From: CAZLMF01 sp964560565
GTDB lineage: Bacteria; Bacillota; Clostridia; Oscillospirales; Ruminococcaceae
Direction: 5' to 3'
Assembly: GCA_964560565.1 (NCBI GenBank)
Contig: CAZLMF010000007.1
Coordinates: 1 to 33,940, forward strand
Length of the DNA stretch: 33,940 nucleotides
Shown: positions 8,480 to 16,476 of the stretch, piece after piece
Position numbering within the stretch: the stretch's first letter is position 1
Layout of the letters: each line of letters opens with the position of its first letter
Notes under the pieces: model-generated
Databases searched by the model: none
What the model saw: the letters and a program-made list of their open reading frames with translations, nothing else
What the model was told of the DNA's origin: nothing
Made by a program: the position numbers and the translations under genes

Positions 8480-8534
8480 AGCTTAATTGCCGCTGACACG
8501 CTTTGCAAGCCATATATCAGGCTTGCCTATGCCG
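8480..8534. repeat. Right copy of the 55-bp repeat flanking the scaffold gap
   Basis: Identical to 8325-8379. On the minus strand this copy contains the in-frame TAG that ends the short reading frame starting at 8583. Confidence 0.9.
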
Positions 8535-8583
8535 CTTGCTTAATATAGTTATCGTCACCTCGAACTAATTCAACAATTCGCAT
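8527..8583 (-). pseudogene. 18-codon reading frame with strong RBS, probable gene remnant at the gap
   Basis: ATG at 8583 has AGAGGTGG about 4 nt upstream and comes shortly after the dehydrogenase stop, exactly where a next operon gene should start. It encodes MRIVELVRGDDNYIKQAA and then TAG, the stop lying inside the repeat next to the scaffold gap. The N-terminus faintly resembles the first strand and helix of GNAT acetyltransferases, but 18 residues cannot prove that. It could be a truncated gene, a gene mis-joined at a contig end, or a short leader peptide. Confidence 0.4.
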
Positions 8584-8600
8584 ATGTCCACCTCTAATGT

Positions 8601-9767
8601 CTATTTATTGTGGATTTCTACTGCCTTTTCCATTACATAATCGCCAAATTCCTTGCAGGTGCAGCCTGTGTCTCTGCCTGTGATGCTTATGCGCCTTTCC
8701 TCGTGCATACAGATATCAAGCGCACGCTCAAGTGTTTCGCTCTGCTCCTGCCTGCCAATGTGGGAAAGAAGCATTACTGCCGCACGAAGCATTGAGCAAG
8801 GATCAGCGTAAATATCGCGTCCCTCTGCCACCATGCGGGGCGCAGAGCCGTGAATTGCCTCAAACATTGCATAACGCTTGCCTATGTTTGCACTGCCTGC
8901 TGTGCCGACTCCGCCCTGGAATTCAGCAGCCTCGTCGGTGATAATATCGCCGTATAGGTTTGGCAAAACGAAAACTTTAAAGTCTGTGCGGCGCTTAGTG
9001 TCTATTAGCTTAGCAGTAAGAATGTCGATATACCAGTCATCAGTTGTGATGTTTGGATATTCCTCACCAATCTCTTGGCATAGCTTTAGGAACTTGCCAT
9101 CGGTGGTCTTGATTACATTAGCCTTAGTTACAATTGAAACTCTTTCCTTGCCGTTGTTCTTTGCAAATTCATACGCAAGGCGAGCTATACGCTGTGTGCC
9201 CTGTGTGGTTGCAACGGTAAAGTCAATTCCAAGGTCATCATCAACATTTATGCCCATTGAGCCTAAAGTATACGCGCCCTCGGTATTTTCACGGAAGAAT
9301 GTCCAGTCTATCCCTTCACTTGGCACCTTAACAGGACGCACGTTTGCAAATAGGTCAAGTTCCTTACGCATTGCAACGTTTGCGCTCTCAATGTTTGGCC
9401 ATGGATCTCCTGCGCGAGGTGTGGTAGTTGGGCCTTTTAGTATAACATGGCACTTTTTAAGCTCCGCCAAAACTTCATCAGGGATTGCCTTATTAACCTC
9501 TGCACGGCGCTCAATGGTAAGTCCTTCAATTACACGAAATTCGATTTTTCCTGCCTTGACTTCATCCGCAAGTAGGAAATGAAGAACACGCTGTGCCTCG
9601 GCTGTGATTGTTGAACCGATGCCGTCGCCTCCACATACGCCTATTATAAGCTTTTCAAGGCCTGCATAATCGACGAAATCCTTATCTGCCTTCATGCGTT
9701 CAACCCTTGCAAGCTGCTCCTCTACTACCTTTAGAAAATGCTGTGATGCTTGACTTAACTTATCCAT
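8601..9767 (-). CDS. Isocitrate/isopropylmalate-type dehydrogenase, probably isocitrate dehydrogenase
   Basis: A 388-residue beta-decarboxylating dehydrogenase. CGGDGIG (45-51) starts the core, FRENTEGAY (158-166) is the substrate-binding loop, NLYGDIITDEAAEFQGG gives the Mg2+-binding Asp residues, and EAIHGSAP is the cofactor-binding block. An extra N-terminal helix of about 38 residues precedes the core, and it is longer than typical LeuB (about 350). It lies 47 nt behind aconitase on the same strand, so isocitrate is the likely substrate and the pair would supply 2-oxoglutarate for glutamate. The absence of leuD or other leucine genes beside it argues against LeuB, though homology alone cannot exclude it. 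The start at 9767 gives the expected N-terminal helix; the upstream bases hold AAGGAG close by. Confidence 0.85.
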   Translation of the reverse strand: MDKLSQASQHFLKVVEEQLARVERMKADKDFVDYAGLEKLIIGVCGGDGIGSTITAEAQRVLHFLLADEVKAGKIEFRVIEGLTIERRAEVNKAIPDEVLAELKKCHVILKGPTTTPRAGDPWPNIESANVAMRKELDLFANVRPVKVPSEGIDWTFFRENTEGAYTLGSMGINVDDDLGIDFTVATTQGTQRIARLAYEFAKNNGKERVSIVTKANVIKTTDGKFLKLCQEIGEEYPNITTDDWYIDILTAKLIDTKRRTDFKVFVLPNLYGDIITDEAAEFQGGVGTAGSANIGKRYAMFEAIHGSAPRMVAEGRDIYADPCSMLRAAVMLLSHIGRQEQSETLERALDICMHEERRISITGRDTGCTCKEFGDYVMEKAVEIHNK

Positions 9768-9814
9768 TTTTATTGCTCCTTACTGTTTATTTATCTTTTC
9801 GATTTAGTTACAAA

Positions 9815-11752
9815 TTACTTGGCAGAGTTCTTCTTTGTGTAGCCAAGCAATCCACCCTCAAGAAGAATGTCCCTTGCACGCTCCGAAAGGTCGCATACAA
9901 GCTCATATTTATCCCCTGTGGTCTTATTTGAAAGAACGATTTTCTCGCCCTTAGCAATGCGGTTTCTTATGTCCGGCAGAACAAGTATATCATCCTGTGT
10001 GATTTTATCATAGTCGCTCTCTTTTGCAAAGTTTAGCGCAATTATGCCTGCATTAACAAGGTTTTGCTTGTGAATACGAGCAAAGGACTTGGTGATAACA
10101 GCACGGACTCCAAGATATAGGGGAACAAGAGCTGCGTGCTCACGTGATGAGCCTTGACCGTAGTTTGAGCCGCCCACTATAAAGCTTTTGCCTGCTTCCT
10201 TTGCCCTTTTCGGGAACTCGGTGTCGCATACAGCAAAGCAGTACTGTGACAAATGGGGAATATTGCTGCGATAGGGCAAAATCTTGCTGCCTGCCGGCAT
10301 TATATGGTCAGTGGTGATATTATCGCCAACCTTTAGCACGCAAGGTGCTTCAACGCTGTCGCCGATAATCTGCGCAACGGGGAACTCCTTAATATTAGGT
10401 CCACGCAGTATTTCAACTTTATCAGCTTCGCTTTCAGGAGATGGCGGTGTAATCATATTATCGTTAATGAGGAACTTTTCAGGCATTACATACGCAGGCA
10501 TATCGCCTATTGTGCGTGGGTCGGTGAGCACTCCCTCAAGTGCGGATATTGCAGCGGTTTCCGGGCTTACTAGGTAAACCTGAGCATCAGCAGTGCCGCT
10601 TCTGCCCTCAAAGTTACGGTTAAAAGTGCGAAGGCTGATACCGCCGGAATTAGGCGACTGCCCCATACCGATGCATGGGCCGCAAGCGCTTTCAAGTATA
10701 CGAGCACCTGCGTCTATCAAGTCGGATAAAGCACCGTTTTGCGCCAGCATATTATAAACCTGCTTTGAGCCGGGAGCAATAGAAAGGCTGACATCAGGGT
10801 GAACTGTTTTACCCTTGAGAATATGTGCAACCTTGAGTAGATCCTGCAAAGAGGAGTTTGTGCATGAGCCTATGCAAACCTGGTCAATCTTGATTTCTCC
10901 GATTTCCTTAAGGGACTTGACGCTATCGGGGCTATGTGGGCATGCCGCAAGGGGAACAAGCTTAGAAAGGTCAATCTCCACAACCTCATCATACTTTGCG
11001 TCAATATCTGCACTAATTGCGGTGTAGTCGCGCTCCCTGCCCTGTGCCTTTAGAAAATCGAGGGTTACCTCATCTGAGGGGAATACAGAAGTAGTCGCAC
11101 CAAGCTCTGCACCCATGTTTGTGATGGTTGCACGCTCCGGCACGCTTAGGCTTTTCACACCCTCGCCTGTGTATTCTATTACCTTGCCGACTCCTCCCTT
11201 TACGGTTAGCCGTGACAATACCTCAAGAATTACGTCTTTAGCTGATACCCAAGGAGTTAGCTTGCCTGTTAGGTTTATCTTTACAACCTTTGGCATAGTA
11301 ATATAGTATGCTCCGCCACCCATTGCAACTGCTACATCAAGTCCGCCTGCTCCAAAAGCAAGCATTCCGATACCTCCGCCTGTTGGGGTATGGCTATCTG
11401 AGCCGATGAGAGTCTTTGCAGGAACACCGAATCGCTCAAGATGCACTTGATGGCAAATGCCATTGCCGGGGCGAGAGAAGTATATACCATGCTTTTTTGC
11501 CACTGAACCGATAAATCGGTGGTCATCGGCGTTTTCAAAGCCTGATTGCAGGGTGTTATGGTCTATATATGCAACGCTAAGCTCAGTCTTTACTCGTGGC
11601 ACACCCATTGCCTCAAATTCAAGATATGCCATTGTGCCTGTTGCGTCCTGTGTAAGTGTTTGGTCTATACGAATGCCTATTTCAGAGCCTCTTGTCATTT
11701 CTCCGTCTACAAGATGCGCTTTTAGAATCTTTTCTGTAAGCGTTAATCCCAT
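9815..11752 (-). CDS. acn: Aconitate hydratase
   Basis: Converts citrate to isocitrate. The 645 residues match the single-chain aconitase type of anaerobic Firmicutes and are much longer than LeuC. GSDSHTPTGGG (118-127) and the cluster ligands Cys297 (GSCTNSS) with Cys357 and Cys360 (CGPC) are in the N-terminal three domains. The C-terminal swivel domain has GDNITTDHIMPAG and GGSNYGQGSSREHAA, which bind substrate. GAGAGG lies 9 nt before ATG at 11752. It is first in an operon with the isocitrate-type dehydrogenase, driven by a good promoter at 11791-11819. No citrate synthase gene is in this window. Confidence 0.95.
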   Translation of the reverse strand: MGLTLTEKILKAHLVDGEMTRGSEIGIRIDQTLTQDATGTMAYLEFEAMGVPRVKTELSVAYIDHNTLQSGFENADDHRFIGSVAKKHGIYFSRPGNGICHQVHLERFGVPAKTLIGSDSHTPTGGGIGMLAFGAGGLDVAVAMGGGAYYITMPKVVKINLTGKLTPWVSAKDVILEVLSRLTVKGGVGKVIEYTGEGVKSLSVPERATITNMGAELGATTSVFPSDEVTLDFLKAQGRERDYTAISADIDAKYDEVVEIDLSKLVPLAACPHSPDSVKSLKEIGEIKIDQVCIGSCTNSSLQDLLKVAHILKGKTVHPDVSLSIAPGSKQVYNMLAQNGALSDLIDAGARILESACGPCIGMGQSPNSGGISLRTFNRNFEGRSGTADAQVYLVSPETAAISALEGVLTDPRTIGDMPAYVMPEKFLINDNMITPPSPESEADKVEILRGPNIKEFPVAQIIGDSVEAPCVLKVGDNITTDHIMPAGSKILPYRSNIPHLSQYCFAVCDTEFPKRAKEAGKSFIVGGSNYGQGSSREHAALVPLYLGVRAVITKSFARIHKQNLVNAGIIALNFAKESDYDKITQDDILVLPDIRNRIAKGEKIVLSNKTTGDKYELVCDLSERARDILLEGGLLGYTKKNSAK

Positions 11753-11790
11753 GTTAATCTACCTCTCATTTATTAATATGTATACTTAAT

Positions 11791-11819
11791 ATTCTATAAT
11801 ATAGGCGGTTGTTTGTCAA
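11791..11819 (-). promoter_or_regulatory. Sigma-A promoter of aconitase operon
   Basis: TTGACA (11814-11819) and TAGAAT (11791-11796) on the minus strand with a 17-nt spacer. It lies about 40 nt before the aconitase start and is divergent from the tepA promoter. Confidence 0.8.
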
Positions 11820-11862
11820 GAAATTAACGGTGCTTGAAGTGGTTATAACGTAAAAATCTTCA

Positions 11863-11890
11863 TTGACAACGCTTTGACGAATGGTATAAT
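11863..11890 (+). promoter_or_regulatory. Sigma-A promoter of tepA-ylzJ-uppP-ftsK
   Basis: TTGACA (11863-11868) and TATAAT (11885-11890) with a 16-nt spacer. The untranslated leader before tepA is about 110 nt and includes a small hairpin, TGCGAT/ATCGCA, at 11973-11991 just before the ribosome binding site. No known riboswitch was recognised there. Confidence 0.75.
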
Positions 11891-12010
11891 ATTAGTGTAT
11901 CAGCAATTATTTGATTTTCATGCTGTAATAATAACGGCTTTAGGTGGCACAATACATAATAAAAACTGTATTTGCGATGTGCTATATCGCATATGCACCT
12001 AGGAGCGTTT

Positions 12011-12907
12011 ATGGATACTATATACACTAAGCCTGAGCCTGATGAGCATGAGCCAAATTCAGATGAGCATGAAAAGAAAACGGAAAACGGCGACGAGAAC
12101 GAGGAAATCGAAGATAAGCAGACCGAGGGTATCGTCCAAATGGGGGAAGTCTCGACCCCTAACGCAAAGCATTTAATCCACTGCCTCACTATTATTGGGC
12201 AGGTTGAGGGGCATTATATCCTCCCACCTCAAAATAAAACCACAAAATACGAGCATATTATTCCCTCCCTTGTGGCTATCGAGCAGGATCGCTCTATTAA
12301 GGGGCTTGTTATAATACTCAACACCGTAGGCGGTGACGTGGAAGCAGGACTTGCCATTGCCGAGCTTATCGCATCCATGAAAACTCCCACAGTATCTATT
12401 GTCGTTGGGGGCGGTCATTCCATTGGTGTTCCCCTTGCAGTAAGCGCAATGAAGTCTTTTATTGTGCCCTCTGCTAGCATGACTATTCACCCTGTTCGAA
12501 TGAATGGGCTTGTGCTTGGTGTGCCGCAAACACTTTCATACTTTGACAGAATGCAAGAGCGCATAGTGCGCTTTGTGTCAAAGAACAGCAACATTAACGC
12601 AGAGCGTTTCCGTGAGCTTATGATGACCACGGGGGAGCTTGTTATGGATGTGGGCAGTGTGCTTGACGGGGAGGATGCAGTCCGAGAGGGGCTTATTGAC
12701 AGCCTTGGAGGGCTATCCGACGCTATTTCCTGCCTTTATACCCTCATAGAGGATAGAGAGGGCGAGGAGCGATATGGCGACATTGAGCTTGATGACAGCC
12801 CAAAGCTTTGCGAGGTGGATATCACAGACAAAATTGAAAATCGCAGTATAGTGGCAGAAGTAAACGAGGGGGCTGATGTGGATGCTACTCCATACGATTG
12901 CGAATGA
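12011..12907 (+). CDS. tepA: ClpP-family serine protease, TepA-like
   Basis: A 298-residue member of the ClpP/crotonase-fold protease family related to Bacillus TepA. The core runs from about residue 50 to 240: NTVGGDVEAG (104-113) is the oxyanion loop, GGGHSIG holds the probable nucleophile Ser137, and MTIHPVR the catalytic His160. Before it is a 45-residue, very acidic, low-complexity extension (residues 1-45), and the C-terminal 60 residues are acidic too. The frame opens at 11972, but ATG at 12011 is preceded by AGGAG. It is followed by ylzJ and, after uppP, by ftsK, close to the Bacillus order tepA-ylzJ-spoIIIE, so a sporulation or membrane-protein quality role is possible. Its target is unknown. 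Confidence 0.85.
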   Translation: MDTIYTKPEPDEHEPNSDEHEKKTENGDENEEIEDKQTEGIVQMGEVSTPNAKHLIHCLTIIGQVEGHYILPPQNKTTKYEHIIPSLVAIEQDRSIKGLVIILNTVGGDVEAGLAIAELIASMKTPTVSIVVGGGHSIGVPLAVSAMKSFIVPSASMTIHPVRMNGLVLGVPQTLSYFDRMQERIVRFVSKNSNINAERFRELMMTTGELVMDVGSVLDGEDAVREGLIDSLGGLSDAISCLYTLIEDREGEERYGDIELDDSPKLCEVDITDKIENRSIVAEVNEGADVDATPYDCE

Positions 12908-13100
12908 GTATGAGATTTTTGGCGTTTCGATGCCTAATTATAAAGTGCGTACTGCCCCTATAAAGGGCGGTTTTGTGGAGATTGTAAATTCTAGTGGTAA
13001 TGAGCATGTGCGAAGGCTAATTTCCACAAATCCCTCGATGTATTTGAATAAAAGCTATCAGCCCTGCGCGGGCTTTGATAACCTAACTAAATTAAACTGA
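12882..13100 (+). CDS. ylzJ: YlzJ-like small protein
   Basis: A 72-residue protein that fits the YlzJ-like family: start MLLHTIANEYEIF, then a LISTNPSMYLNKSYQPC stretch like the family's LLSTDP..YL.P.YQPG. The function is unknown. It overlaps the last codons of tepA by 26 nt; GAGGGGG lies 9 nt before ATG 12882, whereas ATG 12876 would be only 3 nt away. Its position between a TepA-like protease and the uppP/ftsK genes follows the Bacillus arrangement and supports the call. Confidence 0.78.
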   Translation: MLLHTIANEYEIFGVSMPNYKVRTAPIKGGFVEIVNSSGNEHVRRLISTNPSMYLNKSYQPCAGFDNLTKLN

Positions 13101-13115
13101 AGGGTATGGTCTGAA

Positions 13116-13979
13116 TTGGATCTTTTATCAACACTTATTCAAGCGGTAGTTCAGGGGCTTGCAGAGTTCATCCCCGTATCTAGCTCGGGGCATTTATCAC
13201 TGGTTCAGCACTTTTTCGGGATACGGGGAGATGAAAGCATCGTGCTTTCCGTGGCGCTTCACGTGGGCACTCTTGTGGCGGTGTTTATCGCTTTTTGGCC
13301 CACAATAGCCGCGCTGCTACGTGAGTTTTTCCTCACTATAAGGGACGTTTTCACAGGAAAATTCAAGTGGTCGGAAATGAACGAGGATAGGCGACTTCTG
13401 ATGATGCTTGTAATCGCTTGTGTTCCGCTTATACCCTTCTACATAATAAAAGAACCACTAAAGCAAATAGCATCGGACAATGATATTGTACTTGAGGGTA
13501 TTGCATTTTTATTTACCGCTCTTGCACTTACCGTTGCAGACAAGTGTGTAAAGGGTCATAAAACCCCAAAGGATATAACGGTTAAAAACTCGCTTACTGT
13601 TGGGCTTGCGCAGTGTGTAGCCCTTGTGCCCGGCGTATCTCGCTCGGGAATGACCATATCAAGCGGTTTATTAAGCGGGTTTTCCCGTGAAACAGCGGTT
13701 AAGTTCTCATTTATACTCGGTATTCCTGCTATTATCGGAGGTAGCGCTTCAGAGCTTATCGAGGTGGTGGGCGGAAATGTTGAAATCAATTGGCCCATAG
13801 TACTAATCGGAATGGCAGTTGCAGCAGTCGTGGGCTTTTTATCCATTAAGATGGTACAATGGATTGTAAAGACCGATAAGTTCCGTATATTCGCAATATA
13901 CACCTTTGTACTTGGTATAATAGTAGTTATTTTAGGTGTACTTGAGCACCTGAATATCGCTAATTTTGTTGTATCGTAA
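13116..13979 (+). CDS. uppP: Undecaprenyl-diphosphatase
   Basis: Integral membrane enzyme that recycles undecaprenyl pyrophosphate to the monophosphate lipid carrier for peptidoglycan and other envelope polymers; relatives give bacitracin tolerance. It is 287 residues, a little longer than usual, with multiple hydrophobic helices. Family motifs are GLAEFIPVSSSGHL (14-27, with catalytic Glu17) and VPGVSRSGMTI (about 170-180, with the essential Arg). The start is TTG at 13116 after a GAAGGG that overlaps the ylzJ stop; the ATG at 13105 is out of frame and stops at once. It is the third gene of the tepA-ylzJ-uppP-ftsK run. Confidence 0.93.
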   Translation: MDLLSTLIQAVVQGLAEFIPVSSSGHLSLVQHFFGIRGDESIVLSVALHVGTLVAVFIAFWPTIAALLREFFLTIRDVFTGKFKWSEMNEDRRLLMMLVIACVPLIPFYIIKEPLKQIASDNDIVLEGIAFLFTALALTVADKCVKGHKTPKDITVKNSLTVGLAQCVALVPGVSRSGMTISSGLLSGFSRETAVKFSFILGIPAIIGGSASELIEVVGGNVEINWPIVLIGMAVAAVVGFLSIKMVQWIVKTDKFRIFAIYTFVLGIIVVILGVLEHLNIANFVVS

Positions 13980-14009
13980 GGAGATCAAAAATAATCCATG
14001 GAGGTTGAA

Positions 14010-16421
14010 ATGGCAAGAAGGAAAGCTACACCTAATAAACTCACCGCAAACAAGAACCAACTTTACTCGGTTATATTGTTTGCAGTTGGGCTTTTACTGC
14101 TGGCGCTGACATTTATTGAGGGGAAATCAATATGGACAATGCTACACAATGTTTTATATGGATTGTTTGGAATTTCCGTCTTTTTGGTAGCACCGCTCAC
14201 CCTATATGTGGCAGTACTAATCGCCGCTAAAAAGGACAAAAAGTGCGTGCTTAGTAAGTGTATACAGGGCGCTATTTTACTGCTTCTAATAAGCGGTACA
14301 ATTCAAATATTTGTTGGCAAACCCGATAATTTAGGGGGATTCTTTCCGACCCTTGAGCATTTTTATACACAAGGGTTGGAGCTTCGTGGCGGAGGGTTCT
14401 TTGGGGCAGTATTCGGCTGGACAATGCTTGCAGCATTCGGTCAAGCTGGCGCTGCTATAATAGTTATACTGCTTGCCTTTGTATGCTTTATGCTACTTTC
14501 AGGGATTTCACTTTTAACTCTATTGAAACCCTTTAAGAAGCTTGGTGCATTTATTAGAAATCGTGCACTGCTTTCAAGGGAGCGACGTAAAATTAGGCGA
14601 AATGAGCGTCAAAACGCTCTTGCACTTGAGGAAAACGTAAATTCTAAACAAGATAGATTTAAGGACATTGCCGCAAATATTCACGAACGTCCCTCAAGCG
14701 ATGTGGATATTTCAAAGCCTGAAACCCTGCCTGATAACGCAGTGGTAAATACAGCACTTGATAATCAAAACGCAGGGGATGCACAGTACATAAGACACTT
14801 GCACCAGACAAACGACCTTCCCACCGGCAACACTGATGATGAGCTAAGTACTCTTGTTAAGCGTGCTACCGCAGGCTCACCAAGACCGCAATCAAGCACC
14901 ACCCCTGCAAGGCTTGTGGTGGATAGCGACGATCAAGTCAGCATGGAGGTAGGCACACAGCCTGCATATAAGCTCCCTCCAATTTCACTGCTTAATCAGC
15001 CCAAAAAATCAAACGCAATAAATGTTGAAGATGAGCTTAAAGCAAACGCCGATAACCTAGTAAATACCCTTCGCAGCTTTGGCGTTGAAACCCGTGTAAT
15101 TGATATTAACCGCGGTCCTACCGTTACAAGGTACGAGCTTCAGCCCTCCGCAGGCGTCAAAATCAGTAAAATCACCAATTTATCCGATGATATAGCACTT
15201 AACCTTGCAACTGCAGGGGTGCGCATTGAAGCGCCTATACCTAATAAGCCTGCTGTTGGAATTGAAGTGCCTAATAAGGTTAGGGAAACCGTTTCGCTTC
15301 GCAGTATAATTGACAGTAAAACCTTTGATAACGCTAAAAGTATGCTAACTGTTGCTGTTGGTAAGGATATAGCAGGTGAGGCGGTCGTCACTGACCTGTC
15401 TAAGATGCCCCACTTACTAATTGCAGGTACCACAGGCTCAGGCAAGTCCGTTTGCATTAACTCCATGATTATGAGCATACTTTACCGCTCAACCCCTGAT
15501 GATGTCCGTATGATTATGATTGACCCTAAGCAGGTTGAGCTTAAAATTTACAACGGTATCCCCCACCTGCTCATCCCTGTTGTTACCGACCCACGCAAGG
15601 CGGCTGGCGCTCTTGGATGGGCGGTGACAGAAATGCTTAACCGTTACAAGCTGTTTGCCGATAATAATGTTCGTGATATTAGCGGTTTTAATGCAATGGC
15701 AAAGGGCATGGACGAGCTTGAGCACATGCCGCATATACTGATTGTAATAGACGAGCTTTCCGACCTTATGATGGCGGCACCAAGTGAGGTCGAGGATGCT
15801 ATTTGCCGCTTGGCACAGATGGCACGTGCGGCAGGAATGCACCTTGTTATAGGCACTCAGCGCCCTTCTGTTGACGTTGTAACAGGGCTTATCAAGGCGA
15901 ATATCCCAAGCCGAATTGCCCTTACCGTCAAATCGCAGATTGATAGCCGTACAATTATTGATTCGGCAGGTGCTGAAAAGCTACTGGGTAATGGTGATAT
16001 GCTGTTTTTCCCTGTTGGTGTACCAAAGCCTGTGCGTATACAGGGCTGTTATGTCAGCGATAAGGAAGTCGAGCGTGTTGTTGATTACATAACTAAGCAG
16101 GGTAAGGCGGATTACGACGATGATGTTATGAGCGGTATTGAGCAGTACACTCCTGCCGAAAAGGCTAGGAATGGAGTCACCGCAGTGTCAGGAGGCATTG
16201 ACGGCGGCGATGAAATGCTTGAATCCGCAATTGAGCTTGTAGTGGAAACAGGACAGGCTACCACCTCATTTTTGCAAAGAAAGCTAAGGCTTGGTTTTGC
16301 AAGGGCTGCACGTATAATGGACGAGATGGAGGAAATGGGCATTGTAGGTACTCTTGAAGGTAATAAGAGGCAGGTGCTTATGAGTAAGGCGCAGTGGTAT
16401 GAGCGCATCTCCAACTCCTAA
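14010..16421 (+). CDS. ftsK: DNA translocase FtsK/SpoIIIE
   Basis: Membrane-anchored hexameric ATPase that moves chromosomal DNA through the division or sporulation septum. It is 803 residues from the chosen start. There are about four transmembrane helices in residues 15-180, a charged linker (190-320), an alpha domain, then the RecA-like motor with Walker A AGTTGSGKS (from about 472) and Walker B LIVIDELSDLM (about 575-585). The C-terminal gamma winged helix (about 734-803) recognises polar DNA motifs. ATG at 14010 has GGAGG 5 nt upstream; the ATG at 13998 is part of that ribosome binding site. With tepA and ylzJ upstream it may serve as SpoIIIE, but sequence alone does not separate FtsK from SpoIIIE. 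A terminator follows directly. Confidence 0.96.
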   Translation: MARRKATPNKLTANKNQLYSVILFAVGLLLLALTFIEGKSIWTMLHNVLYGLFGISVFLVAPLTLYVAVLIAAKKDKKCVLSKCIQGAILLLLISGTIQIFVGKPDNLGGFFPTLEHFYTQGLELRGGGFFGAVFGWTMLAAFGQAGAAIIVILLAFVCFMLLSGISLLTLLKPFKKLGAFIRNRALLSRERRKIRRNERQNALALEENVNSKQDRFKDIAANIHERPSSDVDISKPETLPDNAVVNTALDNQNAGDAQYIRHLHQTNDLPTGNTDDELSTLVKRATAGSPRPQSSTTPARLVVDSDDQVSMEVGTQPAYKLPPISLLNQPKKSNAINVEDELKANADNLVNTLRSFGVETRVIDINRGPTVTRYELQPSAGVKISKITNLSDDIALNLATAGVRIEAPIPNKPAVGIEVPNKVRETVSLRSIIDSKTFDNAKSMLTVAVGKDIAGEAVVTDLSKMPHLLIAGTTGSGKSVCINSMIMSILYRSTPDDVRMIMIDPKQVELKIYNGIPHLLIPVVTDPRKAAGALGWAVTEMLNRYKLFADNNVRDISGFNAMAKGMDELEHMPHILIVIDELSDLMMAAPSEVEDAICRLAQMARAAGMHLVIGTQRPSVDVVTGLIKANIPSRIALTVKSQIDSRTIIDSAGAEKLLGNGDMLFFPVGVPKPVRIQGCYVSDKEVERVVDYITKQGKADYDDDVMSGIEQYTPAEKARNGVTAVSGGIDGGDEMLESAIELVVETGQATTSFLQRKLRLGFARAARIMDEMEEMGIVGTLEGNKRQVLMSKAQWYERISNS

Positions 16422-16438
16422 AATCTATAATAAAACGA

Positions 16439-16463
16439 AAAACGGAGCAAAATGCTCCGTTTT
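16439..16463. terminator. Bidirectional terminator between ftsK and oxidoreductase gene
   Basis: Stem AAAACGGAGCA (16439-16449) pairs with TGCTCCGTTTT (16453-16463), loop AAA. A T-rich tail follows on both strands, so it can end both convergent transcripts. Confidence 0.85.
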
Positions 16464-16476
16464 GTTTTATCTTAAT

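Noticed and set aside
8328..8548. Two open frames that cross the 100-N gap
   Set aside because: They exist only because N codons are read through, and both ends come from the duplicated 55-mer.
8878..9582. 234-codon frame antisense to the dehydrogenase
   Set aside because: The opposite strand encodes a clearly conserved enzyme, and this frame has no RBS and a low-complexity Ser/Arg-rich product typical of antisense shadows.
11891..12010. Possible riboswitch in the tepA leader
   Set aside because: Only a 6-bp hairpin near the RBS was found; no known aptamer pattern was recognised.
12173..12529. 118-codon antisense frame in the TepA-like gene
   Set aside because: The plus strand holds the ClpP-type motifs; this frame has no support.
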